A stretch of DNA of 64,000 nucleotides from Niallia circulans (GCF_007273535.1 NZ_RIBP01000001.1:1-64000); one strand, 5' to 3'; positions 45,018 through 53,828 are shown, counted from the stretch's first letter. Made by a program: numbers and translations. Notes: generated from the sequence alone by a model not told the origin.

Positions 45018-46650
45018 CTTTCAGGCCCTCCATTTTCAATATGGACTTTTCAATAGCTGTTATCATATGGTCTAAATGTTCCACTTCTGTATATGGTGAA
45101 ATCGAGAATAATTTGGAAACATAAATAGGAAGACGCTCAGCTGAATCACTAACATCTACTAAGCATTGCTTTTTAGTGTCACCGAAAAATACATCTTCAC
45201 GCTGTTGGCCAAGAATTTCAAATAACTCATAGTTTAATTCGTTCGTAAGATTTATTTGTTCAGCAGTTGCTTGACCGCTTTGTTCAAGATCCCATTGCAC
45301 AGTGTCTTGGTAAATACGGAATGTTGTGATAGGACCAATATTTTTCTCGTTAGTAATACCCATATTAGGGATTCTTTCTTTTAACATTTTTCTGAAGGCT
45401 ATATTAACGCGAACATAATTTGCAAGAATCTGTTGATAGCCTTCAACACCAAACGCTAATAATGCTGCATAAATAGCGATTGAGCTTCCCATTCTTGAGC
45501 ACTCCAACGTATAGCCTGTATGGTAGCTACCATATCCACGATTACCAACATAAGGTGTTTCAAACTCTTCAAGGTCAAGAAGACCAAGGCTCTCACCGTC
45601 TTTCACTAAGAAAAGACTTGTTAAATATGGTGTTTGCCCAAGCTTTTGGAAGTCGAAGCATAAGCTGTCTGCGATTGAGATATACTGCATTCTTTCGTTA
45701 ATTTGCATTAAACCTTCCAATACATCCTTTTCAAAGCTAAGAGGATTGTTAGTGAAATCGTAATTGGCAAATAAAGAATAGAAGCCGCCCAGTGCAGAAT
45801 CTGCATGGATGTGAATTGGTTTTAACTGATGTTTTTTCTCTAATTCAGTAGTAACTTCTTTAATACTTTTCACATCGTCAATACCAAAGCTGTCAGTCGT
45901 TCCAGTTGTAGCTACAACATAAATTGGGATACCGCCTTTTTGAATAACAGCTTCCATTTTTTCTTGAAGATCTGTTATGTCCATAGCAAAGTCGCTGCCA
46001 GCTTTAACGCGAATCAAATGGTTGCTGCCTATTCCAGTTGCTTCAACAGATTTTAATAGACTATAATGTGCATTTTCTGAAGCGAAGCAATAAAGGTTAT
46101 TTGGTACTCCTTCCTCTTTAGCATTTGGGAATTGTTTAGCAATAGCTAGACGCAGTCCACTGAATACGGCACCCTGTCCACCCCAAGTAGTGTATCCCCA
46201 GCTTTTTGTGTAATCATATCCAACAAGCTTAGACATCATCGAGATTACTTTTACTTCAGCCTCTGCTGCTGCAGGACCATATACATCCCATAGGTTGTTT
46301 CCGTTTAATATCGAAGTCGTAAGTAGTCCGATAATTCCAGGAATACTTGCCATTGGTAATACATTAGTAACGAAATTTCTAGTATGGTAGGGATGTCCAT
46401 CAGAAAGAGCGATAAGTTTATTTACTATTTCCTCCATATTAATCCCGGAATTTGGAGTAGCTGCATTTTCAACTATTTCTTTGTACAAATTGTCACTTTT
46501 CTCTTGAATAGGACCTAATGTAGATTTGTTAGGATCTTTCTTACTGTCAATTCCACTTAATAATTGTTCGATATAACCTAATAATTCTAATTGCTGCTGT
46601 TTATTTCCATCTTCACTAGGAAATAACTGCTGTACTTTTTTAAAATCCAT
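45001..46650 (-). CDS. PLP-dependent group II amino-acid decarboxylase
   Basis: 549 residues from ATG 46650, placed after GGAGGAAATT (the ATG at 46662 lies inside that site). Fold-type I domain: [20 protein letters not shown] at the substrate entry, [10 protein letters not shown] with the PLP-stacking His and Asp, and the PLP lysine in [15 protein letters not shown]. It belongs to the Glu/Tyr/aromatic amino-acid decarboxylase superfamily; the substrate cannot be assigned. It decarboxylates an amino acid to an amine. Its co-transcription with a chemoreceptor is unusual. Confidence 0.85.
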   Translation of the reverse strand: MDFKKVQQLFPSEDGNKQQQLELLGYIEQLLSGIDSKKDPNKSTLGPIQEKSDNLYKEIVENAATPNSGINMEEIVNKLIALSDGHPYHTRNFVTNVLPMASIPGIIGLLTTSILNGNNLWDVYGPAAAEAEVKVISMMSKLVGYDYTKSWGYTTWGGQGAVFSGLRLAIAKQFPNAKEEGVPNNLYCFASENAHYSLLKSVEATGIGSNHLIRVKAGSDFAMDITDLQEKMEAVIQKGGIPIYVVATTGTTDSFGIDDVKSIKEVTTELEKKHQLKPIHIHADSALGGFYSLFANYDFTNNPLSFEKDVLEGLMQINERMQYISIADSLCFDFQKLGQTPYLTSLFLVKDGESLGLLDLEEFETPYVGNRGYGSYHTGYTLECSRMGSSIAIYAALLAFGVEGYQQILANYVRVNIAFRKMLKERIPNMGITNEKNIGPITTFRIYQDTVQWDLEQSGQATAEQINLTNELNYELFEILGQQREDVFFGDTKKQCLVDVSDSAERLPIYVSKLFSISPYTEVEHLDHMITAIEKSILKMEGLKVEVTL

Positions 46651-46714
46651 AATTTCCTCCAAATTATTTTTTGTTAATAAGATAAATGCTTTATAGGGCT
46701 AAAAAAGAGAACCA

Positions 46715-46743
46715 TAAAAAAAGGCCCTCTGTAAATAAGGGCT
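46715..46743 (-). terminator. intrinsic terminator of the c-di-GMP riboswitch
   Basis: GCCCT (46742-46738) pairs with AGGGC (46728-46724) on the minus strand. A U-run follows (A7-8 on the plus strand, 46715-46722). TTTGCAGC just before it can instead pair with GCTGCAA (46780-46774) of the aptamer. Confidence 0.75.
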
Positions 46744-46769
46744 GCAAACAAAAATACAAAAGTAATATG

Positions 46770-46855
46770 TATGTTGCAGCTCAGCCATCTTAGCTATCAA
46801 AATGCCTTAGACCCGAAGCTTTGCGTCTTCACTTTTCAATGAATTTGCCAAATAT
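46770..46855 (-). ncRNA. cyclic-di-GMP-I riboswitch aptamer (GEMM-I)
   Basis: On the minus strand GGCAAATTCATTGAAAAGTG, then GACGCAAAGCTTCGGGTCTA, AGG, and ATGGCTGAGCTGC. These are the GEMM-I hallmarks: GGCAAA, a GAAA tetraloop, GACGCAAAGC with CGGGTCTAAGG, and a 3' receptor hairpin. The aptamer ends about 30 nt before an intrinsic terminator, and an alternate helix GCTGCAA/TTGCAGC could switch between the two states. It controls the decarboxylase-chemoreceptor operon. Confidence 0.9.
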
Positions 46856-46888
46856 ATAAAGACTTTATCCTACTAACCTATGTCAAAA

Positions 46889-46915
46889 TTATCGGTCGAA
46901 TTTCCTATTTTTTTA
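46889..46915 (-). promoter_or_regulatory. sigma-D-type promoter of the riboswitch operon
   Basis: TAAA (46915-46912), 15 nt, then ACCGATAA (46896-46889) on the minus strand. This matches the motility-sigma consensus TAAA-N15-GCCGATAT. It lies about 30 nt from the aptamer. A TTGACA also lies nearby but has no fitting -10. Confidence 0.72.
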
Positions 46916-47215
46916 GTGGAAATTTAAAGTTGTTAAATTCTGAAAGTTCATCATCTTTCAATTTCCTTATTTGTTTTGCAGTTTTTTATTTAATAGAAAC
47001 ATTTCACCATGTTTTCACCAAACATTATTAAACTGCAATTAACGAAAGGAAAGGAGGAATATAACAGGCAGAATTAGGACTAGGAAATAGCTACCATTGA
47101 TCCTCACTCACTGTTTATTTTGACTAAGGAAATTAGGCAGGAAGGATAAATTCAGGAATCCAAGCTTACTTAAATAAATGGAAAATATAATACAAACAAC
47201 AAGGAGCGAATAAAA

Positions 47216-47872
47216 ATGGGTATTTTTAAGCGAATTAAAACAATTACAACTTCAGGTATCAATGGATTATTGGATAAAACGGAGGATCCAATTGCTATGC
47301 TGAATGAATATTTACGAGAAATGGAACAGGAGCTAAATAAAGCACAATCAGCCATTTCCAAACAGCTGTTTGCTGAAAATAAACAGTCTGCATTAATAGC
47401 ACAAACGAAGGAGAATATTGGTCAAAGAACGCGACAAGCAACATCTGCTCTCCAGAAGGGAGACGAGGCTGCTGCTAAATTGGCTGTCGGGGAAAAAATC
47501 TATCTTGAACAGCAGCTCAGTCTGTATAATCAGCAGCTTGATGCTATTAAGGAGCAAACGGTTGTACTAAAGGACAAGTTTAGTGAGCTGCAGACCACTC
47601 TTAATGAACTGGGACAAAAGAAAACGGTGCTTGCATCTCGTGCAAATGTTGCGAAAAACGCTAAACAAATCCAAACCATAACAGTATCCTTTGGTGGAGA
47701 TAATATTTTAAAAGGTGTTACTAGAATGGAGGAGAAAATCCTCTTCTTGGAAGCGGAAGTCCAAGCTTGTGGGTATACACCAAATCCGTTGAACAGTGCT
47801 GACAAAACGGTTAGTGAGGAGGCAATTGCTGTTGAGTTGAATAAACTTATGGGAGAAAAAGAGGCTATATAG
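47216..47872 (+). CDS. pspA: PspA/IM30-family membrane stress protein
   Basis: 218 residues, mostly long coiled-coil helices (AMLNEYLREMEQELNKAQSA; LGQKKTVLASRANVAKNAKQ). The amphipathic N terminus MGIFKRIKTITTSGING binds membranes. PspA proteins assemble at stressed membranes and protect them. AAGGAG lies 10 nt before ATG 47216. The 300-bp upstream region (46920-47215) has a second GGAGG at 47053 but no ORF. It is a single gene with its own terminator. Confidence 0.88.
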   Translation: MGIFKRIKTITTSGINGLLDKTEDPIAMLNEYLREMEQELNKAQSAISKQLFAENKQSALIAQTKENIGQRTRQATSALQKGDEAAAKLAVGEKIYLEQQLSLYNQQLDAIKEQTVVLKDKFSELQTTLNELGQKKTVLASRANVAKNAKQIQTITVSFGGDNILKGVTRMEEKILFLEAEVQACGYTPNPLNSADKTVSEEAIAVELNKLMGEKEAI

Positions 47873-47879
47873 GTTGAAG

Positions 47880-47908
47880 AAAAGCACCGGTTTTGGTGCT
47901 TTTTTTTG
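47880..47908 (+). terminator. terminator of pspA
   Basis: AAAGCACC/GGTGCTTT stem with a 6-nt loop and eight T. Confidence 0.9.
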
Positions 47909-48321
47909 TGATGTAGAAAGAAAGTCTTTAAAAACTGAAAAAATTCGCAGAACGGTTCTATAACAAAACAAAGTATTGGCGGCAGGCTTGGGTCTTTTTA
48001 GTGAAGAGATTTGAATATTGCTTATGGGAATTAAGCCCAGTGTTTTAGACATATTATATTAAGACTTTAATTTATGTCTGTTACGCTCTTTCCTTATTTT
48101 TTAAAAAATAGGTGTGTCCATGGGGGAGAAGCGGTTTCTGTTAAGTACTTTCGCTAATATATTATAAGGTATTAAGAAATCAAGTTTGGTAAGGGAGGCT
48201 GCAGTTCAATTGGAGGTAATTATGATTAGTAAGGACAAGCAGTAATTACCATGAATTCGGAAAAAATATAATGGTGTAAAAAGCCTGTGATTGGAAGATT
48301 CTTTTAGATAGAAATAAAAAT
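47909..48321. other. noncoding region with a mini-ORF candidate
   Basis: No full-size gene. GGAGGTAATT (48212-48221) is followed by ATG 48222 and only seven codons (to TAA 48245). GGTAATTA (48215-48222) is inverted as TAATTACC (48243-48250), so the ribosome site can be sequestered in a hairpin. It may be a leader peptide or a gene remnant. Confidence 0.35.
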
Positions 48322-48507
48322 ATGATGATGTATCTAAGTGCCAACAAGCAGAGCAATGAAAGAAAGAAAAAACCATTGCATGTCGATACAATATACGAAG
48401 TAATTAAAATTCTATTATTAGTTGTAAGTAATCTTATTGTGATAACTAATGGCTTGTCTTCACAGGTTAACGCAGGTCCTTTCTTAATTAATATTTTCTT
48501 TCAATAA
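48322..48507 (+). CDS. possible small membrane protein, 61 residues
   Basis: MMMYLSANKQSNERKKKPLH leads into one hydrophobic helix (IKILLLVVSNLIVITN) and a GPFLINIFF tail. The ribosome site is weak (AGATAGAAAT). The composition is compatible with a coding sequence of the host, but nothing was recognised. Confidence is low. The next terminator-like hairpin is 80 nt downstream. Confidence 0.35.
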   Translation: MMMYLSANKQSNERKKKPLHVDTIYEVIKILLLVVSNLIVITNGLSSQVNAGPFLINIFFQ

Positions 48508-48586
48508 AATAGCTGAGCTCATTACTAAAAAGCACCTCTTAATACAATCCCCTATAATACCATTAAAACCTCCTTCTCACTTACTT

Positions 48587-48616
48587 GAAAGGTGTACTCA
48601 TATGAGTGCACCTTTC
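48587..48616 (+). terminator. terminator-like hairpin 1 of a near-identical pair
   Basis: GAAAGGTGTACTC pairs with GAGTGCACCTTTC around ATAT. The core GGTGTACTC...GAGTGCACC is also found in the hairpin at 49162-49193. Confidence 0.65.
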
Positions 48617-48766
48617 TCTATTTACAACATAGACTAATATATTTAAGCAAATTCATCATTTTTCATCACTGCATCATAAATGGGTATCTGTATTATAACA
48701 GAATAGGACGAGCTGCAATATATTGTTAAGGAAGAAATAATTAACAGATGGAAGGGGAAAAAATTT

Positions 48767-49150
48767 ATGGAGCTTCATTTAGATTTCATGTTATTTCATA
48801 AGCATAATAAGAAAAAGGACTGCAAATGCAAGGATAAACACAAGCATGGTCACAAATGTGACGGGAACTGTGTAAATGGCATCAAAGACGAACTTAAAAG
48901 ACTTCATGGTCGTCTTGTGAAGATTGTTACAAATGGCGGATATTTCATTGGTGTGGTAGGGAAGGTTGATTGTGATACAGTAGCATTAGGACCTGCACCA
49001 TGGTATTATCCTATCACTGTTTCCCTTTGTGAAATTAACGCAGTAATTGAATTGCCATATTATCCTTATTACGGTAGTTCAGAAGCAATGACTACGGCTG
49101 ATCAACTTGCAATGAACTATGCTGGAACTCTAGAAGTAGACGCTGAATAA
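48767..49150 (+). CDS. Cys/His-rich protein with DUF2642-like fold (spore-coat-like)
   Basis: 127 residues. The N-terminal part, HKHNKKKDCKCKDKHKHGHK, then CDGNC, is rich in Lys, His and Cys. The middle part GRLVKIVTNGGYFIGVVGKV resembles DUF2642 spore-associated proteins, with a Tyr/Pro stretch (PYYPYYG) near the end. GGAAGGGGA precedes ATG 48767. The basic-Cys composition suggests a coat or crust protein with metal-binding capacity. This is a similarity judgement, not a firm family call. Confidence 0.5.
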   Translation: MELHLDFMLFHKHNKKKDCKCKDKHKHGHKCDGNCVNGIKDELKRLHGRLVKIVTNGGYFIGVVGKVDCDTVALGPAPWYYPITVSLCEINAVIELPYYPYYGSSEAMTTADQLAMNYAGTLEVDAE

Positions 49151-49161
49151 TAGGCAGAAAT

Positions 49162-49193
49162 AAGGGGTGTACTCAATAGTGAGTGCACCCCTT
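49162..49193 (+). terminator. terminator-like hairpin 2 of the pair
   Basis: AAGGGGTGTACTCA pairs with TGAGTGCACCCCTT over 4 nt with TTTTC following. It closes the Cys/His-rich gene. Confidence 0.8.
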
Positions 49194-49198
49194 TTCTA

Positions 49199-49816
49199 TT
49201 ATCCGATCAAGTGAAGGCAAAATTCGAGGTCTGCTTGTAAATGGCTTTTCATCAACTGTTCTGCTTTCTGGCCATCTCTTTCTTTAATAGCTTCATAAAT
49301 TTGCTCATGTTCGTCAATTAGGTGTGGGCGATTATAGAAAACAACTGTTTTTCTAAAAAGATAAATAGTGGACTGCATGCGGTCAATAATATCAATCATG
49401 ACGTTATTGTTGCTTGATTGCACAATAATTTCATGAAAACGCTCGTTTGCCTTCATTATGTCTTCTATTTTCCCATTCCTTCCGATTTCAACACAGGCCA
49501 ATAATTCCTCGAGTTCTTTTTCTTTTATGTATGAGGCTGCACATTGGGCAGAATAGCCTTCCAAAAGAATGCGGACTTGGAACATATTACGTAAGTCTTT
49601 CTCCGTCGGCTTCACGACTCGTTTGTTGACGATAAGTCCCTCGTACTCCAATTTCCTAATAGACTCCCTGATAGGTGTTCTGCTCACACCAAGCTCTGCT
49701 GCAATTTTTTCTTCAACTATTTTAGTGCCACCTTGCAGCTCGCCATTTAGTATTTTGTCCCGTAACATTTCATAGGACTGATGCGATGCAGAACGAGAAC
49801 GCTCACTTCCATACAT
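49199..49816 (-). CDS. GntR-family FCD-type (FadR subfamily) regulator
   Basis: 205 residues. The winged HTH (KIVEEKIAAELGVSRTPIRE and KLEYEGLIVNKRVVKPTE) is followed by a helical FCD ligand domain (FQVRILLEGYSAQCAA; RFHEIIVQSSNN; HEQIYEAIKERDG), whose Asp/His residues normally bind a metal and carboxylate ligand. It is divergent from the acid-sugar operon, whose promoter region has two TTGTATACAA-like palindromes, so it likely represses that operon. Confidence 0.87.
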   Translation of the reverse strand: MYGSERSRSASHQSYEMLRDKILNGELQGGTKIVEEKIAAELGVSRTPIRESIRKLEYEGLIVNKRVVKPTEKDLRNMFQVRILLEGYSAQCAASYIKEKELEELLACVEIGRNGKIEDIMKANERFHEIIVQSSNNNVMIDIIDRMQSTIYLFRKTVVFYNRPHLIDEHEQIYEAIKERDGQKAEQLMKSHLQADLEFCLHLIG

Positions 49817-49903
49817 AGTTTCACCTCCTATACAATTGCTATTTATCTGTATCTTACCAAAGAAAAGCTAAAAATAATATAAAGAAAAATAGCTGAAATG
49901 ATA

Positions 49904-49937
49904 TTTTGTATACAAAAAATAAAAAAATGTATACAAT
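49904..49937 (+). promoter_or_regulatory. two GntR-type operators before the acid-sugar operon
   Basis: TTTTGTATACAAAA (49904-49917) is a perfect 14-bp palindrome. ATGTATACAAT (49927-49937) is a second, less perfect one 21 bp further (centre to centre). They lie between the divergent regulator and the operon. Confidence 0.7.
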
Positions 49938-49973
49938 TTTTATGTAATCGTGTACAATGAGTTTGTAGAAAGT

Positions 49974-49987
49974 TGAAAACGATTTCA
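49974..49987 (+). promoter_or_regulatory. CcpA site (cre) of the acid-sugar operon
   Basis: TGAAAACGATTTCA fits TGWAANCGNTNWCA at every position. A likely -10 (TACAAT, 49953-49958) is just upstream, so the site covers the transcription start. Confidence 0.8.
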
Positions 49988-50060
49988 GTTATTGAAATAT
50001 TTTAAAAAACAAAAGTGTGCAATTTTGCAAATGCTTACAAGATTGAGGAGGAATATATAG

Positions 50061-50960
50061 ATGGAACAAAAAGTTGGATTTATTGGATTAGGAATTATGG
50101 GGAAGCCAATGTCTTTGAACCTTATAAAATCAGGACATTCTTTAACTGTATTGGATCTTAACAAAGAGGCGGTTGCACAGCTAACAGCTGCTGGAGCGGA
50201 AGCTGCTTCAACTCCAAAGGAGCTTGCAGCAAATGCGGATATTATTATTACCATGCTACCTGCATCTAAACATGTAAAGGAAGTTATTATTGGCGAGAAT
50301 GGAATTTTGGAGGGTGCTAAGCCAGGTACTGTGATAATTGACATGAGCTCAATCACACCAAATGTGTCACGTGAGCTTGCAGAAATTGCCGCAAAACGGG
50401 GCGTAGCCATGCTAGATGCGCCTGTAAGTGGTGGAGAGCCGAAAGCAATTGATGGAACATTATCGATTATGGTTGGAGGAAAGCCAGAGGTTTTTGAAAG
50501 CGCTAAAACAGTTCTAAACGGAATGGGAAAGGACATCGTATTAGTGGGGGATAATGGCTGTGGCGTGACAGCAAAGCTTGCTAATCAAATAATTGTAAAC
50601 CTTAACATTGCAGCAATGTCAGAGGCATTAGTGCTTGCGGCAAAAGCAGGTATTGATGTTGAGAAGATGTATGAAGCAATTCGTGGTGGACTTGCAGGCA
50701 GTACAGTATTAGATGCTAAGGTACCGATGATTCTGGAAAGGAATTTCACTCCTGGAGGAAGTATTGCTATTAATATGAAGGACATAACAAATGTAATGGA
50801 CACAGCACATGAGATTGGCGTGCCATTGCCTTTATCTAGTCATCTGCTGGAAATATTCCATGCATTAAAAACAGACGGAAAAGTGAATGATGACCATTCA
50901 AGTATTGTCAGATATTACGAAAAGCTTGCTAATACTGAAGTAAAGAAGGCGGAGAAATAA
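50061..50960 (+). CDS. 3-hydroxyisobutyrate/3-hydroxyacid dehydrogenase family (tartronate-semialdehyde or threonate type)
   Basis: 299 residues. The NAD-binding motif is VGFIGLGIMGKPMSLNL. DAPVSGGEPKAIDGTLSIMVG is the substrate loop, and AKLANQI contains the catalytic Lys. It oxidises a 3-hydroxyacid or reduces a semialdehyde. With a DUF1537 kinase and GntP it fits an oxidation step of four-carbon acid sugars such as L-threonate (LtnD type) or glycerate metabolism. GAGGAGGAA precedes ATG 50061. It overlaps the kinase gene by 1 nt (TAATG). Confidence 0.85.
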   Translation: MEQKVGFIGLGIMGKPMSLNLIKSGHSLTVLDLNKEAVAQLTAAGAEAASTPKELAANADIIITMLPASKHVKEVIIGENGILEGAKPGTVIIDMSSITPNVSRELAEIAAKRGVAMLDAPVSGGEPKAIDGTLSIMVGGKPEVFESAKTVLNGMGKDIVLVGDNGCGVTAKLANQIIVNLNIAAMSEALVLAAKAGIDVEKMYEAIRGGLAGSTVLDAKVPMILERNFTPGGSIAINMKDITNVMDTAHEIGVPLPLSSHLLEIFHALKTDGKVNDDHSSIVRYYEKLANTEVKKAEK

Positions 50961-52396
50961 TGGAAGACATGCGATTAAATGCAGAATACCTTAAGCAACT
51001 GCCAGCGATAGATAAGAAGGAAGCAGATAAGTTAGCAGCAGAGGCACTTAAGGAATTAAACAAAAAAATCATTGTGCTTGATGATGATCCGACAGGTGTG
51101 CAGACGGTGAATAATATTTCTGTCTTTACGGATTGGTCAGAAGAAGCTATAGAGGCTGGTTTCCAAGAAGCTGCTTCAATGTTCTTCATTTTGACGAACT
51201 CAAGAGGGCTGACAGAAAAAGAAACCGAAGCTGTTCATCGTGAAATTGCTGAAAACATCCTTGCAGTCGCAACAAAGCTTGATAAGGAATTTTTGATCAT
51301 CAGCAGAGGAGACTCCACTCTAAGAGGACATTATCCTCTTGAAACTGCTGTTCTTAGAGATACACTTGAAGAAAATTCTGCACTTAAGATAGACGGAGAA
51401 GTAATACTGCCATATTTCAAAGAAGGCGGTCGATTTACTCTAAATAATATCCACTATGTGCAAACAGGTACAAAGCTTGTTCCTGCTGGAGAAACGGAAT
51501 TTGCAAAAGACCGTACATTCGGCTACTCAAGTTCTCATCTTGGAGAATGGGTCGAAGAAAAGTCAAATGGGGACTATTTAGCAAAAAACACCTTATATAT
51601 TTCGATTGAACAGCTGCGTGCAATGGAAGTAGAAGCTATTGCTGAACAGCTTACTAATGTTCAGGATTTTAATAAAATAGTTGTCAACGCTGCTGATGAA
51701 GCAGATGTGAAGGTCTTTACAGCTGCACTTGTAAAAGCAATTCAGTCAGGCAAAAACTTTTTGTTCCGAACAGCTGCGGCACTGCCGAAGGTTATAGGAG
51801 GAGTTCAAGACAAGGGGCTTTTAACAAGGAAAGAGCTAGTGAACGAAGAGACGACAAATGGTGGGTTAATTATTGTTGGCTCTCATGTGAAGAAGACGAC
51901 AGAGCAATTAGAAAAATTACAAGAGTTATCTACCATTGAATTTATTGAGTTTAATACAAACCTAGTCCTAGAACCTGATAAATTTAAAGAAGAGTGTGAA
52001 CGGGTTATTGAAACAGTTGAAGACTTCATCACTTCAGGCAGGACAGTAGCTGTTTATACAAGCAGAAAAAGGCTTGACCTTGGAGAAAACAAAAAAGAAG
52101 AGGAACTGAAGCTGTCTGTCTCCATTTCAGATGCAGTTACGTCCATTGTAACTAAATTGAAGGTGCGACCGAATTTCCTTGTAGCTAAAGGGGGCATAAC
52201 GTCAAGTGACGTTGGTACTAAAGGCCTGGCAGTAAAAAGAGCAACAGTAGCTGGACAAATTAGACCAGGAATTCCAGTCTGGATTACAGGGGAAGAAAGT
52301 AAATACCCTGGTATGTCCTATGTAATCTTCCCGGGGAATGTTGGATCAGTAGATGATTTAAAAACAGTTGTTGAGCTGTTGAGCAGTAAGGATTAA
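50960..52396 (+). CDS. DUF1537 four-carbon acid-sugar kinase
   Basis: 478 residues. The N-terminal domain begins with IIVLDDDPTGVQTVNNISVF, with FILTNSRGLTEKE and ISRGDSTLRGHYPLE near the substrate site. The C-terminal nucleotide domain has FLVAKGGITSSDVGTKGLAV and YVIFPGNVGSVDDL. DUF1537 members (OtnK, DtnK, LtnK types) phosphorylate 3-oxo-tetronates or threonate. It is translationally coupled to the dehydrogenase gene. It also has some unusual length at the N terminus (about 30 residues before the fold). Confidence 0.88.
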   Translation: MEDMRLNAEYLKQLPAIDKKEADKLAAEALKELNKKIIVLDDDPTGVQTVNNISVFTDWSEEAIEAGFQEAASMFFILTNSRGLTEKETEAVHREIAENILAVATKLDKEFLIISRGDSTLRGHYPLETAVLRDTLEENSALKIDGEVILPYFKEGGRFTLNNIHYVQTGTKLVPAGETEFAKDRTFGYSSSHLGEWVEEKSNGDYLAKNTLYISIEQLRAMEVEAIAEQLTNVQDFNKIVVNAADEADVKVFTAALVKAIQSGKNFLFRTAAALPKVIGGVQDKGLLTRKELVNEETTNGGLIIVGSHVKKTTEQLEKLQELSTIEFIEFNTNLVLEPDKFKEECERVIETVEDFITSGRTVAVYTSRKRLDLGENKKEEELKLSVSISDAVTSIVTKLKVRPNFLVAKGGITSSDVGTKGLAVKRATVAGQIRPGIPVWITGEESKYPGMSYVIFPGNVGSVDDLKTVVELLSSKD

Positions 52397-52410
52397 TCAA
52401 ATATAGACAT

Positions 52411-52431
52411 GGAATGCCTTTATGGCATTCC
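52411..52431 (+). repeat. hairpin between the kinase and permease genes
   Basis: GGAATGCC/GGCATTCC stem with a 5-nt loop and no T-run. It may stabilise the mRNA end or alter relative expression. Confidence 0.5.
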
Positions 52432-52460
52432 AAAATTCAAAAGGGAATCGAGGGAGAAAT

Positions 52461-53783
52461 ATGCCGATTGTATATATATGTATTGGGGTAGCGCTTTTGC
52501 TCTTATTAATGGTGGTCTTTAAGTTAAACGCTTTCATATCGCTTGTGATTGTGTCATTGCTAGTAGGTGTTATGGAAGGCATGGCACCAACTGAAGCAAT
52601 GGAATCTATAACAACTGGTCTCGGCAGTACATTAGGCCATCTTGTTTTAGTCATCTGTTTTGGTGGAATGCTCGGTAAATTAATGGCCGATTCTGGTGGG
52701 GCCCAGCGAATTGCAACAACATTGATTAATTCATTTGGGAAAAAACGGGTTCAGCTTGCTGCTGTTCTAACAGCAGGGATAGTTGGAATTGCATTATTCT
52801 TTGAAACAGGTGTAGTCGTATTAATTCCACTTGTGTTTACAATTGCAGCTCAGGCAGGTGTGCCAATTCTTTATATTGGAATGCCAGTTATTTCTGCTTT
52901 AATCACAATGCATGGCTTTGTACCACCACATCCAGGACCAACAGCAGTTGCTGCTGTTTATGACGCTAATATTGGTAAAACATTATTATATGGTGTGCTT
53001 ATTGCGATACCAGCTATTTACTTAAGTGGTCCACTATATGTAAAAACGTTTAAGAAAGCAGATTTAGAAGTTGAAATACCAAAAGGGTTATTTACTCCAA
53101 AGCATTTTAAGGAAAGTGAGCTGCCAAGCTTTGGTATCAGTGTATTCACTGCACTTATTCCAGTTATCCTTATTGCCTTCCAAGCAATAGTTGAAATTGC
53201 AATGCCTAATTCATCCTTGCTCCCGGTAGCACAGTTTCTAGGTGATCCTGGCTTTGCCTTATTGATAGCGGTTATTGTTGCCATCTTTACATTTGGTTTA
53301 AACAGAGGCAAGAAAATGCCTGAAATTATGAATTCCATTTCTGAGTCAGTAAGCAGCATTGCCATGATTCTGTTAGTAATTGCAGGGGGCGGCGCATTTA
53401 AGCAAGTTTTGATTGATACACATGTAGATCAATATGTCGCTAACCTTATGGAAGGCTCGACAATGTCACCGTTAATTCTGGCATGGCTTATCGCTGCAAT
53501 CCTGCGCGTGGTTCTTGGATCAGCAACAGTTGCAGGCTTAACAGCAGCCGGCATTGCAGCACCATTAGTCGGAGCGGCACATGTGAGTCCAGAACTAATG
53601 GTATTAGCGACAGGGGCAGGAAGTATGACATTCTCTCATGTTAACGATGCAGGATTTTGGATTTACAAGGAATATTTCAATCTTTCGATTGGAAAAACAA
53701 TCCGTACATGGTCTGTAATGGTTACAATAGCTTCCTTAGTTGGGCTTGCTGGTGTGCTAATTATTAACTTCTTTATTAGTTAA
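52461..53783 (+). CDS. GntP-family gluconate/acid-sugar permease
   Basis: 440 residues from ATG 52461 (GAGGGAGAAAT upstream); the frame start at 52422 is in the intergenic hairpin and lacks a site. About 12 helices. GntP signatures: FGGMLGKLMADSGGAQRIA, MHGFVPPHPGPTAVA, RVVLGSATVAGLTAAGI and FSHVNDAGFWIYKEYF. It imports gluconate-like sugar acids by proton symport. It is the third gene of the acid-sugar operon and likely imports its substrate. Confidence 0.9.
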   Translation: MPIVYICIGVALLLLLMVVFKLNAFISLVIVSLLVGVMEGMAPTEAMESITTGLGSTLGHLVLVICFGGMLGKLMADSGGAQRIATTLINSFGKKRVQLAAVLTAGIVGIALFFETGVVVLIPLVFTIAAQAGVPILYIGMPVISALITMHGFVPPHPGPTAVAAVYDANIGKTLLYGVLIAIPAIYLSGPLYVKTFKKADLEVEIPKGLFTPKHFKESELPSFGISVFTALIPVILIAFQAIVEIAMPNSSLLPVAQFLGDPGFALLIAVIVAIFTFGLNRGKKMPEIMNSISESVSSIAMILLVIAGGGAFKQVLIDTHVDQYVANLMEGSTMSPLILAWLIAAILRVVLGSATVAGLTAAGIAAPLVGAAHVSPELMVLATGAGSMTFSHVNDAGFWIYKEYFNLSIGKTIRTWSVMVTIASLVGLAGVLIINFFIS

Positions 53784-53828
53784 ATAGTTTCTACTATATA
53801 AAGGGTGTTAAAGATAAATATTCATATG

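Noticed and set aside
49985..50536. 183-residue minus-strand ORF over the dehydrogenase gene
   Set aside because: Antisense shadow of the dehydrogenase; the sense frame carries all the family motifs.
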